This document shows, in pieces, positions 18,501-26,885 of a stretch of 64,000 nucleotides of DNA. The first letter of the stretch is position 1, and every line of letters starts with the position of its first letter. The position numbers and the translations under genes are program-made. The notes under the pieces were generated by a model, which saw nothing but the letters and a program-made list of their open reading frames with translations, searched no databases and was not told where the DNA came from. The DNA is taken from positions 2,838,649 to 2,902,648 of the forward strand of contig NZ_KB913037.1 in assembly GCF_000384295.1 (NCBI RefSeq). Reading direction: 5' to 3'. Source of the DNA: Amycolatopsis balhimycina FH 1894 (GTDB lineage: Bacteria; Actinomycetota; Actinomycetes; Mycobacteriales; Pseudonocardiaceae).

Positions 18501-18648
18501 GGACCTCGACCGAGGTCGGCGAGAACTCCGGCAGTGTGTCGAGCGAAGTCGTCCGGAGCTGGATGCCGCCGAAGACGAGCAGCGCCGCCGCGCCGACGAG
18601 CACCAGCAGCCGCAACTTCAAGCTCTGACCGACGATCCAGCGCGTCAT
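15502..18648 (-). CDS. HME-type RND efflux permease (copy A, first subunit of the upstream module)
   Basis: A 1,048-residue RND permease starting MTRWIVGQSL, with GGGAGGGG nine bases upstream. It has the standard two-fold RND topology, RPAMF before the central helices, and final helices ending near residue 1,025. In the fourth helix the relay reads VVDDILIDLREI (411-422): D413, D414 and D418 are kept, but the glutamate found in copies B and D is arginine (R420). Sequence pairs it with copy C (LPEFSPxxVxVQxEALGLSA; ASTPGSGGFFDTNNQR). As first gene of its operon it has an array of 14-15-base direct repeats 90-170 bases upstream. The substitution suggests a partner subunit that may not carry protons itself. 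Confidence 0.9.
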   Translation of the reverse strand: MTRWIVGQSLKLRLLVLVGAAALLVFGGIQLRTTSLDTLPEFSPTSVEVQTEALGLSAAEVEQLITVPLEADLLNGIAWLKTIRSESVPGLSSLTLVFEQGTDPLKARQVVQERITQAKALPNVSKPPIMLEPLSSSSRVMMIGLTPKQLSLIDTSVLARWTIKPRLMGVPGVANVSIWGQRDQQLQVQVDPKKLAASDVSLAQVIQTAGNAMWVSPLTFLEASTPGSGGFFDTNNQRLGIQHVSPIASAEDLAKVTVEDTPNRIVKLGDVTTVVKDHQPLIGDAAVQSGPSLILVVEKFPGADTMSVSRGLDQAIEDLRPGLGGVRVDTGVFRPAMFLDAAIGNVGLWLLIGGILLLAVFALTLRSWRGVLAGVVSLLVSLAAGAGVLTLAGATINLLTVAGLVVAAGLVVDDILIDLREIRHGLAAEGKTRAELVLDASLAVRGSAIFATVIGLLVPIPVFFLDGQAKTFYLPLVLAYGAAVLASLVVALTLTPVLGVLLMRPGRPVARPAGPGARYVRFLSRALAHPRRILAGALVLLVAGIGFFPLVTQSLLPTAKDPDVLVQFNGPSGTSLPEMDRITARAGDELRRIGGVQTVAVQVGRAVLADQVVGTNSSQLWVTLTPGVDYDTALAAVRRTVSSYPGIKSQVQTYGESRASEILATSTNEVTVRLYGQDIDILKHKAGEVATMLAGVTGIVAPRVETQDEEPMMLVDVNLAAAERFGIKPGDVRREAATLVNGTEVGSLYEGQKIFEVVVRGTPATRTSLSGIRDLSIDTPGGGHVRLGDVANITVGSKPTVIKREDVSRRIDVTASVSGRSVSSVSADVQGKLKDISFPLEYHAALLGSYSDHQAALGELLAVAIAAAIGIFLLLQAAFSSWRLAAVTFVALPFALTGGLVTTVLADGELSLGSLAGFLLVTGLATRGTVALVRRYRRLRDEGTGFGPSLVVRGAHDVLGGVLATAGAIAAFFLPVLFFGTAAGLEIVHPMAVNVLGGLVTSTVLVALVVPALYLVFAGRRTERVDDTAFTEEPPEASTVDTPTESPA

Positions 18649-18735
18649 CGCAGAACCCCTCCCGCACGATTGGCTTTCAATTGCGCCATCGCGGCGGTTG
18701 CGGCCGCATCGTCAAAATTGAGGAAAGCCACTTTG

Positions 18736-18821
18736 TAATCTGACGCTGTGTAATGTGCGCTGCGTAATCTGACACTGCATGATGTGCGCTGTCTGATGTG
18801 CGCTGTCTGATGTGCGCCGTG
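18736..18821. repeat. Array of six 14-15-base direct repeats upstream of RND copy A
   Basis: Units start at 18,736, 18,751, 18,765, 18,780, 18,794 and 18,808, with a partial seventh at 18,822. Steps are 15, 14, 15, 14, 14 and 14 bases. The consensus is TRAT[C/G]TG[A/C][G/C]GCTG; units four and five are identical. The array lies between the response-regulator gene and the RND operon start, where a regulator could bind. Tandem slippage with no function is the alternative. Confidence 0.6.
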
Positions 18822-18830
18822 TGACCTCGT

Positions 18831-19484
18831 TCAGCCCAAGCCGGCGCGCTCGGCTTCGTTGACCACCGCGACCGCGGCCAGCTGCGAGCGGACGTCGAGT
18901 TTCGCCAGGATGGACCGGATCTGCGCGCGCACGGTGGTCAGCGAGACCGCGAACTCCGCGGCGACGTCGGCGGCGGTGTGCCCGGCGGCGAGCCGGGTGA
19001 GCACCTGCCGCTCGCGGGCGGACAGCCGAGCGAGTGCCTGCCTGAGCTGCTGCTGCCGCAGATGCGCCGACTGGTGCAGCCGTACGAGCTCGTCGCGGAT
19101 CGCGGGCGAGAGCACTTCGTGGCCCGCCACCGCTTCGACGACCATCGCCACCAGCTGCTCGAACGACTCCTGCTTGCCGATCCAGCCGATCGCGCCCCGG
19201 GAGATCGCCGCGGCGATCGGGCGGCGGTCGAGGCAGGCGGTCACGACCAGCACCGCCCAGCCGTCGGCCCGCAGCGGGCCGATCAGGTCCAGCCCGGCCG
19301 TGTCGCCGAGGTCGAGGTCCAGCAGCGCGAGGCCGGGCCGATGCTGCCGGACGGCGGCCAGGATTTCCGTCCCGCTCGTGACCGGGATCCGCGCGGCGTC
19401 GATCCGCTCGGCGCGCAACGCCACCACCAGTGCGGTGCTGACCAGGGGATGATCGTCGATGACCACGACCGGACGGCGGACCAT
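18831..19484 (-). CDS. NarL/LuxR-family response regulator
   Basis: A 217-residue response regulator. The ATG at 19,484 gives MVRRPVVVIDDHP and lies two bases after the kinase stop; longer starts run into the kinase gene. The receiver domain has D10/D11 and phospho-acceptor D56 (LALLDLDLG). An interdomain helix is glutamine- and arginine-rich. The C-terminal LuxR helix-turn-helix (about 150-212) shows LSARERQVLTRLAAGHTAADVAAE. It forms an operon with the kinase upstream and ends just before the repeat array in front of the RND operon, so control of that operon is plausible but inferred from position. Confidence 0.92.
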   Translation of the reverse strand: MVRRPVVVIDDHPLVSTALVVALRAERIDAARIPVTSGTEILAAVRQHRPGLALLDLDLGDTAGLDLIGPLRADGWAVLVVTACLDRRPIAAAISRGAIGWIGKQESFEQLVAMVVEAVAGHEVLSPAIRDELVRLHQSAHLRQQQLRQALARLSARERQVLTRLAAGHTAADVAAEFAVSLTTVRAQIRSILAKLDVRSQLAAVAVVNEAERAGLG

Positions 19485-19486
19485 GG

Positions 19487-20842
19487 TCAGACGACCTGCG
19501 GTGACCCGACGCGGACGGGGCTGCCCCGCGGAGCCGGGATGTCCGCCACGGCGGGCACGCGGACCTCGACCGTGCACCCCGGGCCGGGCGGGCCGAGCCA
19601 GAGCTGCCCGCCGTGCTCGGCGAGCAGCCGCGTGCACACGCTCAGGCCGATCCCCGGTTTCGGGTGGCCGTGCTCCGGCAGCCCGGGCCCGTCGTCGGCC
19701 ACGGTGATGGTGACGCGGTCACCGTCCGCCGCGGCGACCACGCGCACGCGGCTGCCATGCGCGTGCCGGTCGCAGTTGGCCAGCAGGTTCGTCAGCACCT
19801 GGGTCAGCGCGTGCGCGGGCATGGCCACCCACAGGCACGGTGGCACGTCGAGCTCGACCCGTTCGCCGCGGGCGCAGCGCAGTGCGACGAGCTGGGTGAG
19901 CAGCGGCCGCAGCGGGGTGTCGCCGTCCTGGTCGCCGGGGCGGTCGCCGAGCAGTTCCCCGACCCGCGCCAGCTCGGCCCGCATGGCCGAGGCGAGCTCG
20001 GCCCGCTGCCCGCGGTCCAGCGTCTCCGGGCCGGCATCCAGCAGGTAGCCGACCCCGGACAGCCCGGAAAGGACGTTGCGGATCTCGTGCTCACGTTCGG
20101 CGTCGGCCCGGGCCGCGCGCAGCGCGCCGCCGACCGGCCGGGCCAGCATGACCAGCACCACGAAGAGCCCGAGCAGGCGCAGACCACCGAACTCGAGCTC
20201 GGGTGCGGTCAGGAACTCCGGGACGCTGGTGAACGCCTCGAGGTGAGCGACCGCGACCAGGGACAGGCCGATGCCGATCCGCCAGGTCGCCCGCTCGGCC
20301 CGCGCGGTGCCCGCGGCCACGAATCCGGCGGCGACCACCCACCAGCCGCCGACGACGATCACGTGCGCGGCCACCGGGTACCCCTCCAGCAGCGACAGCG
20401 CGATCCCCGCGACGAGCAGCGTGCCGGCCAGCGCGAACGGCCGGCTCGACCGCGCCGACCACGGCAGCGCGGTCGCGGCCAGCACCAGGAAGAGGCAGCT
20501 GGCCACGAACCGCGCGATCGTCATCCCCGGCCCGGGCCCCCCGACCACCCCGGCCGGGATCACCACCAGGCCGTAGAAACCCAGCGGGGCGACGAGCTTC
20601 CGGTGCCCCGCCTCGGCCGGGCCGAGCGCGGCGACCACCGCCGCCGCGGTCGCGACCCCGGCGGCGGCCAGCGCGAGCACCGCGCCCGCGTCCCGGGCCG
20701 GCGGGCCGAGCGGCACGCCGTCCCAGCGGTCGAACTGCCACAGGGCGAGCACGACCAGCGCCGTCAGCCCCCCGGCCTCCACCAGCGCCGCGGGACTTCT
20801 CCCGCCCTGCACCCCCACTGTGAGTGAACGAAGCGACCGCAT
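19487..20842 (-). CDS. Multi-pass membrane sensor histidine kinase
   Basis: A 451-residue kinase. The first about 240 residues form several hydrophobic helices (roughly 7-8) with no recognised sensor domain, so it probably senses within or at the membrane. The dimerisation helix carries H252 in EREHEIRNVLSG. The ATP-binding domain has N352 (LTNLLANCDRH), G1 VADDGPGLP (about 382-389) and G2 GIGLSV. It is cotranscribed with the LuxR-type regulator 2 bases downstream and is the probable phosphate donor. The upstream gap to the next gene (20,843-20,997) holds no clear gene. Confidence in the kinase assignment is high; the stimulus is unknown. Confidence 0.9.
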   Translation of the reverse strand: MRSLRSLTVGVQGGRSPAALVEAGGLTALVVLALWQFDRWDGVPLGPPARDAGAVLALAAAGVATAAAVVAALGPAEAGHRKLVAPLGFYGLVVIPAGVVGGPGPGMTIARFVASCLFLVLAATALPWSARSSRPFALAGTLLVAGIALSLLEGYPVAAHVIVVGGWWVVAAGFVAAGTARAERATWRIGIGLSLVAVAHLEAFTSVPEFLTAPELEFGGLRLLGLFVVLVMLARPVGGALRAARADAEREHEIRNVLSGLSGVGYLLDAGPETLDRGQRAELASAMRAELARVGELLGDRPGDQDGDTPLRPLLTQLVALRCARGERVELDVPPCLWVAMPAHALTQVLTNLLANCDRHAHGSRVRVVAAADGDRVTITVADDGPGLPEHGHPKPGIGLSVCTRLLAEHGGQLWLGPPGPGCTVEVRVPAVADIPAPRGSPVRVGSPQVV

Positions 20843-20997
20843 GTTCGCGCCCCTCGAATCCGGCCTGCCCCGCGGCCGTTTACCCTTTCTTGAATTCCGA
20901 GTCGACCGGACGGCCGAGGACGTTACTCGCGGTTACCCAACAGATATCTGAACTTCTCGCGCATTTTCGTCTGTGTTGGGGATTCCCGGACGCTGCC

Positions 20998-22779
20998 CTA
21001 CGGGAACATCGGCAGGGTCTGCGTCCCGACGTCCTGGTTCGGCAACGTCTTGCCCGGGTTGCCGCGGAAGTCGGTCCAGGCCGGGTGCAGCCGGAAGTCG
21101 GCGCCGACGGCCGTGGCCGTGTAGTCGCCGATGAACACTCCCTGCAGTTCCTTTCCGGTCACCGCGCCGGTCGAGACGAACTGCACCTGCGGGTTCGCCG
21201 TCTGCGTCGTGATCCGGCGGATCGGCGCCGCGCCCACTCCGCCGCCCCAGCCGGTGGCGTAGGCGTAGTCCAGCCCGATGCCGCCCGGGTCGTACGCGCG
21301 GGTGTAGAAGGTGACCGCGACCCGCCCGGCCAGCGCCGCGACCGCGGGGAACACCTCGTCGGCGCCCGTGCCGATCTTGACCGGCTTCGACCAGCCGTGC
21401 CGCCCGTCGGACCCGCTCAGGAAGGCGTCGCCGTTCGTCTTGACCGACTCGCCGTCGCGGTAGGTGCCGTTGCGGTCGTCGGCCCAGGTCACCCACAGGT
21501 GGTCGGTCACCCGGTCGTAGGTCAGCTGCGGGAAGCTGTTGATCCGGAAGTGCTCGCCGGTCAGCGCGTTGTTGGCGACGTCTTCGTCGACCGGGAAGTC
21601 GAAGTCGAGCCCCACTTCGCTGTGCCGGAAGGTCCGGCCGCCGTCACGGGAGGTCGCCACGACGACGGCGTCGTGGTCGGACGGCTGGTCGCACGCGGCC
21701 GTCGCGCAGACCGACGTCTCGTAGGCGACCTGGAGCGTCCCGTCGCGGGTGATCACCGGGTTGGAGCCGCTGCCGAACGGCGTGATCCCGCCGTGGAACC
21801 CGCTCAGCGACGGCGAGACCCGGCGCATCGGCGACCACGTCCGGCCGAAGTCACGGGACTTCGACAGCACGATCGGCGACTCGGTGAACGCGCCGGTGGA
21901 GTCGTAGGTGAACTGCGTCCAGGTCACGTAGACGTCGCCGGAAACGGGGTCGGCGGCGATCCACTCCTTGTCGTTGAAGATGTTCGCGGGCGTCGGCGTA
22001 CCCGCCGGGGTGACGCCGTCGAGGTGCAGGATCGCCGGGTCGCCGAAGCTGCGGCCGCCGTCGTGGGACACCGACACCGCGATGCCGCTGGCGAGCTGCT
22101 GGTCGTCCGGCACGGCCGCGCGGCTGAACACGAGCGTCGCGTAGTACACCGTGTTGTGCGGCCCGAAGGCGACGGCCGGGTCACCGGCGGCGTCCATGTA
22201 GGACAGTGGCGCGGCCGCCCCGGTCGGGAAGTCGAGGTGCGGCAGCTGGACGTTGGCCCAGGTCCGGCCGCCGTCGAACGAGGTGTAGGCGAAGCCGCCG
22301 GAGTCGTTGCGGGACTCGCGGGTGTTGTAGAGCCGGTAGTCGTTCGACCCGGCGACGATGTTGCGCGGGTTCTCCGGGTTGACGGCGATGGTGGTTTCGT
22401 TCTGGGCGGTGCTGCACCCGGTCTGGCTGCCGGTGGGCACGATGGTGTCGCCGTCGATGACGTCGGTGTTCGGCGCGAGCGGCCGGTAGGGGTTCGGCTT
22501 GCCGATGTAGGTCTGGCAGAGCGCGGACAGCGCGGGATCGTCGCCGTCCTCCTCTTCCTCCTCGGCGAAGCGCTCCTTGAGCAGCGGGTTCGGCACGTCG
22601 TGCCGCGGCTCCTGCGCCAGCCGGGCGATCTTGTGCTTGCCGTGCGCGGGATCCACGGGCAGCGGCGAACCACCGGTGGCGGCGTTCGCGGCCGGCGCGA
22701 GGACGACGGCGAGTGGCAGGAGCAGCGCGGTGAGAGTGGCGAGAATTCTCCGCTTAGGGGAGGAAACACCCAAGGACAT
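20998..22779 (-). CDS. Secreted Asp-box (sialidase/BNR-fold) protein
   Basis: A 593-residue exported beta-propeller-like protein. I chose the ATG at 22,779 because AAAGGA lies 7 bases upstream and the product starts with a typical signal peptide ending near ANA-AT. Four Asp-boxes are visible: SFDGGRTW, SHDGGRSF, SRDFGRTW and SRDGGRTF. These are hallmarks of the sialidase/BNR fold, but a sialidase arginine triad with an FRIP-type motif is not evident, so enzyme activity is uncertain. An acidic run (EEEEED) follows the signal region. It could be a glycan-binding or glycan-cleaving secreted protein. It stands alone, with clear gaps either side. Confidence 0.8.
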   Translation of the reverse strand: MSLGVSSPKRRILATLTALLLPLAVVLAPAANAATGGSPLPVDPAHGKHKIARLAQEPRHDVPNPLLKERFAEEEEEDGDDPALSALCQTYIGKPNPYRPLAPNTDVIDGDTIVPTGSQTGCSTAQNETTIAVNPENPRNIVAGSNDYRLYNTRESRNDSGGFAYTSFDGGRTWANVQLPHLDFPTGAAAPLSYMDAAGDPAVAFGPHNTVYYATLVFSRAAVPDDQQLASGIAVSVSHDGGRSFGDPAILHLDGVTPAGTPTPANIFNDKEWIAADPVSGDVYVTWTQFTYDSTGAFTESPIVLSKSRDFGRTWSPMRRVSPSLSGFHGGITPFGSGSNPVITRDGTLQVAYETSVCATAACDQPSDHDAVVVATSRDGGRTFRHSEVGLDFDFPVDEDVANNALTGEHFRINSFPQLTYDRVTDHLWVTWADDRNGTYRDGESVKTNGDAFLSGSDGRHGWSKPVKIGTGADEVFPAVAALAGRVAVTFYTRAYDPGGIGLDYAYATGWGGGVGAAPIRRITTQTANPQVQFVSTGAVTGKELQGVFIGDYTATAVGADFRLHPAWTDFRGNPGKTLPNQDVGTQTLPMFP

Positions 22780-22887
22780 CGGAAGGTCCTTTCCCAGGAA
22801 GGTCTTCAGCCGCCCCAGGCTTGACGCCCGCACGCCCGGGGTCAACCGACGGAAGTTCTGAACCGCCCGAGCCGGATATTTCGGGCG

Positions 22888-25800
22888 TCACGCCAGGGCG
22901 TCGTCAAGGGCCTTCGTGATCCGCTTCAACGACACCGGATGAGCCGTCCCCAGCGTCTGGGCGAAGAACGAAACCCGCAGTTCCTCGATCATCCACCGCA
23001 CCTCGCGCAACGCCGGCGACGACGTCCCCGGCGGCAGCGAAGCCAGCGCATCCTCGTACTCGCGCGTGATCCACGCGATGTCCGCCGTCCGCTGCAGGTC
23101 GCGGGTCGGCTCCAGGGGCAGCTTCTCCAGGCGGCGAGAAATCCCCTGGAGGTACCGCACCACGTGACGCAGTCGCGAAGCGCCTGTCTCTGTCACGAAA
23201 CCGGGATACACCAGCGCAGCCAGCTGAGCGCGGATGTCCGCCAGCGACTCCGCCGGGCCGCGCGCCGAGGACAACTGCACCTCGACGTCGTTCGCCGCGC
23301 GAAGGATCTTCTCGACGTCCGTCAGCACGCCGAGGACCTCCGGATGCAGGCCCGCGCGGATCTTCTCCAGCAGCACCTTGAACCCGGTTTCGTCGAACAC
23401 CGGGCCGCCGCCGGAGGCCATCAGGGCGTCCACCGCGCAGTCGACGCAGTCCTCGAGCAGCGCCGCCACGCTGCCGTGCGGGTTGCGGTTCAGCACCAGC
23501 TTCGACGAGTTCGAAAGCGACCGCGTGATGAACTTCATCGGCGAGTTGAGGTTCAGCCGCAGCATCCGCCGCGTGCCCGCCCACATCGCGTGCTCCTGCT
23601 GGCCCGGTGTGTCCAGCAGCCGCACCGCCACCGACGCGCCTTCGTCCACCAAGGCCGGGTACGCCTTGACGTCGTGGCCGCGCTGGGTCGACGCGAAAAC
23701 CCGGGGCAGCGAGCCGAAGTCGGGCTTCGTCAGCCCCGCCTTCTCGAGACTGTTGGCCGCCTTCGAGATCGTCTCCCGGACCTTCGGCGCCAGCTTCAGC
23801 TGCAGCAGCGAGATGTCCTTGCCCTCGGCCACCTTCTTGCCGCGCTCGTCGACCACGCGGAACGTCATCTTCAGGTGCTCCGGCACCGAAGACAGGTCCC
23901 AGTCCGCATAAGGCACCGTGATCCCGCGCAGCGCGCGCAGTTCGCGGCCGAGCACTTCCAGCAGCGGACCGTCCGAAGCGGACACTCGCGAAAGGACGTA
24001 ACCAGCCGTGTCCGGCGCCGGGACGAAGTTGCGGCGCAACGCCTTCGGCAGCGACTTGATCAGCTGGGTCACCAGCTCCGTACGCAGCCCCGGCACCTGC
24101 CAGTCGAACCCGTCCGGCGTCACCTGGTTCAGCACCGGCAGCGGGATGTGGACCGTGACGCCGTCGGCGTCCGCGCCCGGCTCGAACTGGTAGGTCAGCT
24201 TGAAGACCTGCGTACCCTGCGTCCACGAGTCCGGGTAGTCGCCCTCGCGGACGCCGCCCGCGGACTCGTTGATGAGCATGGACTTCTCGAACGACAGCAG
24301 ATCCGGGTCCGCGTGCCGCGCCTTCTTCCACCAGCTGTCGAAGTGCCGCACCGAGACGACGTCCGCCGGGACCCGCGCGTCGTAGAACTCGTACAGCGTC
24401 TGGTCGTCGACCAGGATGTCGCGCCGCCGCGCGCGGTTCTCGAGGTCCTCGACCTCCTCCAGCAGCGCGCGGTTCTCGGCGAAGAAGTGGTGGCGCGTCT
24501 GCCAGTCCCCCTCGACCAGCGCGTGCCGGATGAACAGTGCCCGCGACAGCTCCGGGTCGATCCGGCCGTAGTTGACGCGGCGATCGGCGATCAGCGGGAC
24601 GCCGTACAGCGTCACCTTCTCGGTCGCCATCACCGCGCCCTGCTTGCGTTCCCAGTGCGGCTCGGAATAACTGCGCTTGACGACGTGCTCCGCCAGCGGT
24701 TCGACCCACTCGGGTTCGATGCGCGCGTTGACCCGCGCCCACAGCCGCGACGTCTCGACCAGCTCCGCCGACATCACCCAGCGCGGCTGCTTCTTGAACA
24801 GCGCCGACCCCGGGAACACGCCGAACCGGGCACCCCGCGCGCCCAGGTAGTCGCCCTTGGCCGGATCCTTGAGCCCGATGTGCGAGAGCAGCCCGGCGAT
24901 CAGCGAGGTGTGCACGCGCTGAGGGTCGACCGAAGCCGTGTTCGTGTTCAGCGAGATGCCGAGCGGCTTGGCCAGCTGACGCAGCTGGCCGAAGATGTCC
25001 TGCCACTCGCGCAGCCGCAGGTAGTTCAGGTACTCGGTGCGGCACATGCGCCGGAACTGGTTGCCGGACAACGCCTTCTGCTGCTCCGAGACGTACTCCC
25101 AGAGGTTCAGGTAGGCGAGGAAGTCCGACGTCGGGTCGGCGAACCGCGCGTGCTGGGCGTCGGCCGCCTGCTGCTTCTCGGCCGGCCGCTCACGGGGGTC
25201 CTGAATGGACAGTGCGGCGGCGATGATCATCACTTCGCGGACGCACCCGTTGCGTGCCGCCTCCAGGACCATCCGGCCCATCCGCGGGTCGACGGGCAGC
25301 TGCGCGAGCTTGCGGCCGATGTCGGTGAGGCCGCGGTCGGACCCGGAACCACCCGGGGCGAACGCGCCCAGCTCCTGGAGCAGGCCGACGCCGTCGGCGA
25401 CCTGGCGGCGGTCCGGCGGCTCGACGAACGGGAACGCCGCCATGTCGCCCAGGCCCAGCGACGTCATCTGCAGGATGACCGACGCCAGGTTGGTCCGCAG
25501 GATCTCGGGGTCGGTGAACTCGGGCCGCGCCTCGAAGTCCTCTTCGGAATAGAGCCGGATGCAGATGCCGTCGGACGTCCGGCCGCAGCGGCCCTTGCGC
25601 TGGTTCGCCGACGCCTGCGACACCGGCTCGATCGGCAGCCGCTGCACCTTGGTCCGGTGGCTGTAGCGCGAGATCCGCGCGGTGCCCGGATCGACGACGT
25701 ACTTGATGCCCGGCACGGTCAGCGACGTCTCGGCGACGTTGGTGGCGAGCACGACCCGGCGCCCGGTGTGGGACTGGAAGATGCGGTGCTGTTCGGCCGC

Positions 25801-26787
25801 CGACAGCCGCGCGTACAGCGGCAGGACCTCGGTGCCCCGCAGGTTCGCGCGGTTGAGCACGTCCGCGGTGTCACGGATTTCGCGTTCGCCGGACAGGAAC
25901 ACCAGGATGTCGCCGGGGCCTTCGGCGCACAGCTCCTCGACGGCGTCGAGGATGCCCTGCGTCTGGTCGCGCTCGTCCGCGTCCCCGGCGTCTTCGGGAT
26001 GGTCGGGGTCGACGAGCGGCCGGTAGCGCGTCTCGACCGGGTACGTCCGGCCGGAGACCTCGACGATCGGCGCGTCGTCGAAGTGCTTCGAGAACCGCTC
26101 GGGGTCGATCGTCGCCGAGGTGATGATGACCTTGAGGTCGGGGCGGCGCGGCAGCAGCTGCTTGAGGTAGCCGAGGATGAAGTCGATGTTGAGGCTGCGC
26201 TCGTGGGCCTCGTCGATGATCAGCGTGTCGTACTGGCGCAGCGACCGGTCGGTCTGGATCTCGGCGAGCAGGATGCCGTCGGTCATCAGCTTGACCAGGG
26301 TGTCCTGCCCGGACTGGTCGGTGAACCGGACCTTGTAGCCGACGGTCTCGCCGAGCTCGGTCTTCAGCTCGCTCGCGATCCGGTCGGCGACGGTGCGCGC
26401 GGCCAGCCGCCGCGGCTGCGTGTGCCCGATCTGGCCGCGGATGCCGCGCCCGAGCTCCAGGCAGATCTTCGGCAGCTGGGTGGTCTTGCCCGAGCCGGTC
26501 TCCCCCGCGACGATCACGACCTGGTGCTTGCCGATGGCGGCGGCGATCTCGTCCTTGAGCTTGCTGACCGGCAGCTCTTCCGGGTACTCGATCTTGGGCA
26601 CGCTCTCGCGCCGCGACTGGACGCGCAGCTCGGCCGCGTCGATGTCGGCGGCGATCTGCGCGAAGGCGGAGTCGCGGTCGCGGGCCTTGCGGGCGCCTTC
26701 GAGCCGGCGGCGCAGCCGCTGCTCGTCGCGCGGCATCAGCTCGGGCAGGCGCGCACGCAGCGCTGGGAAGGGGGATGGCTCGGACAT
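22888..26787 (-). CDS. hrpA: ATP-dependent RNA helicase HrpA
   Basis: A 1,299-residue DEAH-box helicase, the normal length for HrpA. Walker A GETGSGKTT is at about 95-103, the DEAH box (IIDEAHERS) at about 190-198, motif III SATID follows, and motif VI appears as QRKGRCGRT. The middle carries the helicase-associated (HA2) and OB-fold domains, and the last about 600 residues are the DUF3418 region specific to HrpA. It acts in the cytoplasm on mRNA and, in the E. coli family member, resolves stalled or collided ribosomes. It is a single gene, not in an obvious operon; the gap 26,788-26,885 holds no gene. Confidence 0.96.
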   Translation of the reverse strand: MSEPSPFPALRARLPELMPRDEQRLRRRLEGARKARDRDSAFAQIAADIDAAELRVQSRRESVPKIEYPEELPVSKLKDEIAAAIGKHQVVIVAGETGSGKTTQLPKICLELGRGIRGQIGHTQPRRLAARTVADRIASELKTELGETVGYKVRFTDQSGQDTLVKLMTDGILLAEIQTDRSLRQYDTLIIDEAHERSLNIDFILGYLKQLLPRRPDLKVIITSATIDPERFSKHFDDAPIVEVSGRTYPVETRYRPLVDPDHPEDAGDADERDQTQGILDAVEELCAEGPGDILVFLSGEREIRDTADVLNRANLRGTEVLPLYARLSAAEQHRIFQSHTGRRVVLATNVAETSLTVPGIKYVVDPGTARISRYSHRTKVQRLPIEPVSQASANQRKGRCGRTSDGICIRLYSEEDFEARPEFTDPEILRTNLASVILQMTSLGLGDMAAFPFVEPPDRRQVADGVGLLQELGAFAPGGSGSDRGLTDIGRKLAQLPVDPRMGRMVLEAARNGCVREVMIIAAALSIQDPRERPAEKQQAADAQHARFADPTSDFLAYLNLWEYVSEQQKALSGNQFRRMCRTEYLNYLRLREWQDIFGQLRQLAKPLGISLNTNTASVDPQRVHTSLIAGLLSHIGLKDPAKGDYLGARGARFGVFPGSALFKKQPRWVMSAELVETSRLWARVNARIEPEWVEPLAEHVVKRSYSEPHWERKQGAVMATEKVTLYGVPLIADRRVNYGRIDPELSRALFIRHALVEGDWQTRHHFFAENRALLEEVEDLENRARRRDILVDDQTLYEFYDARVPADVVSVRHFDSWWKKARHADPDLLSFEKSMLINESAGGVREGDYPDSWTQGTQVFKLTYQFEPGADADGVTVHIPLPVLNQVTPDGFDWQVPGLRTELVTQLIKSLPKALRRNFVPAPDTAGYVLSRVSASDGPLLEVLGRELRALRGITVPYADWDLSSVPEHLKMTFRVVDERGKKVAEGKDISLLQLKLAPKVRETISKAANSLEKAGLTKPDFGSLPRVFASTQRGHDVKAYPALVDEGASVAVRLLDTPGQQEHAMWAGTRRMLRLNLNSPMKFITRSLSNSSKLVLNRNPHGSVAALLEDCVDCAVDALMASGGGPVFDETGFKVLLEKIRAGLHPEVLGVLTDVEKILRAANDVEVQLSSARGPAESLADIRAQLAALVYPGFVTETGASRLRHVVRYLQGISRRLEKLPLEPTRDLQRTADIAWITREYEDALASLPPGTSSPALREVRWMIEELRVSFFAQTLGTAHPVSLKRITKALDDALA

Positions 26788-26885
26788 TCTCGGACCAGGA
26801 TAGCCGTGCGTGACGACCCGGACCTCCGAATATCCCCGCTACGTGACCGGCCGCACGCCGGTCCCGCTTGGGCTCGGCTGAGCCG

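Noticed and set aside
20998..22779. Calling the Asp-box protein a sialidase
   Set aside because: Asp-boxes are clear, but I could not identify the arginine triad or the FRIP-type motif needed for sialidase activity, so only the fold is claimed.
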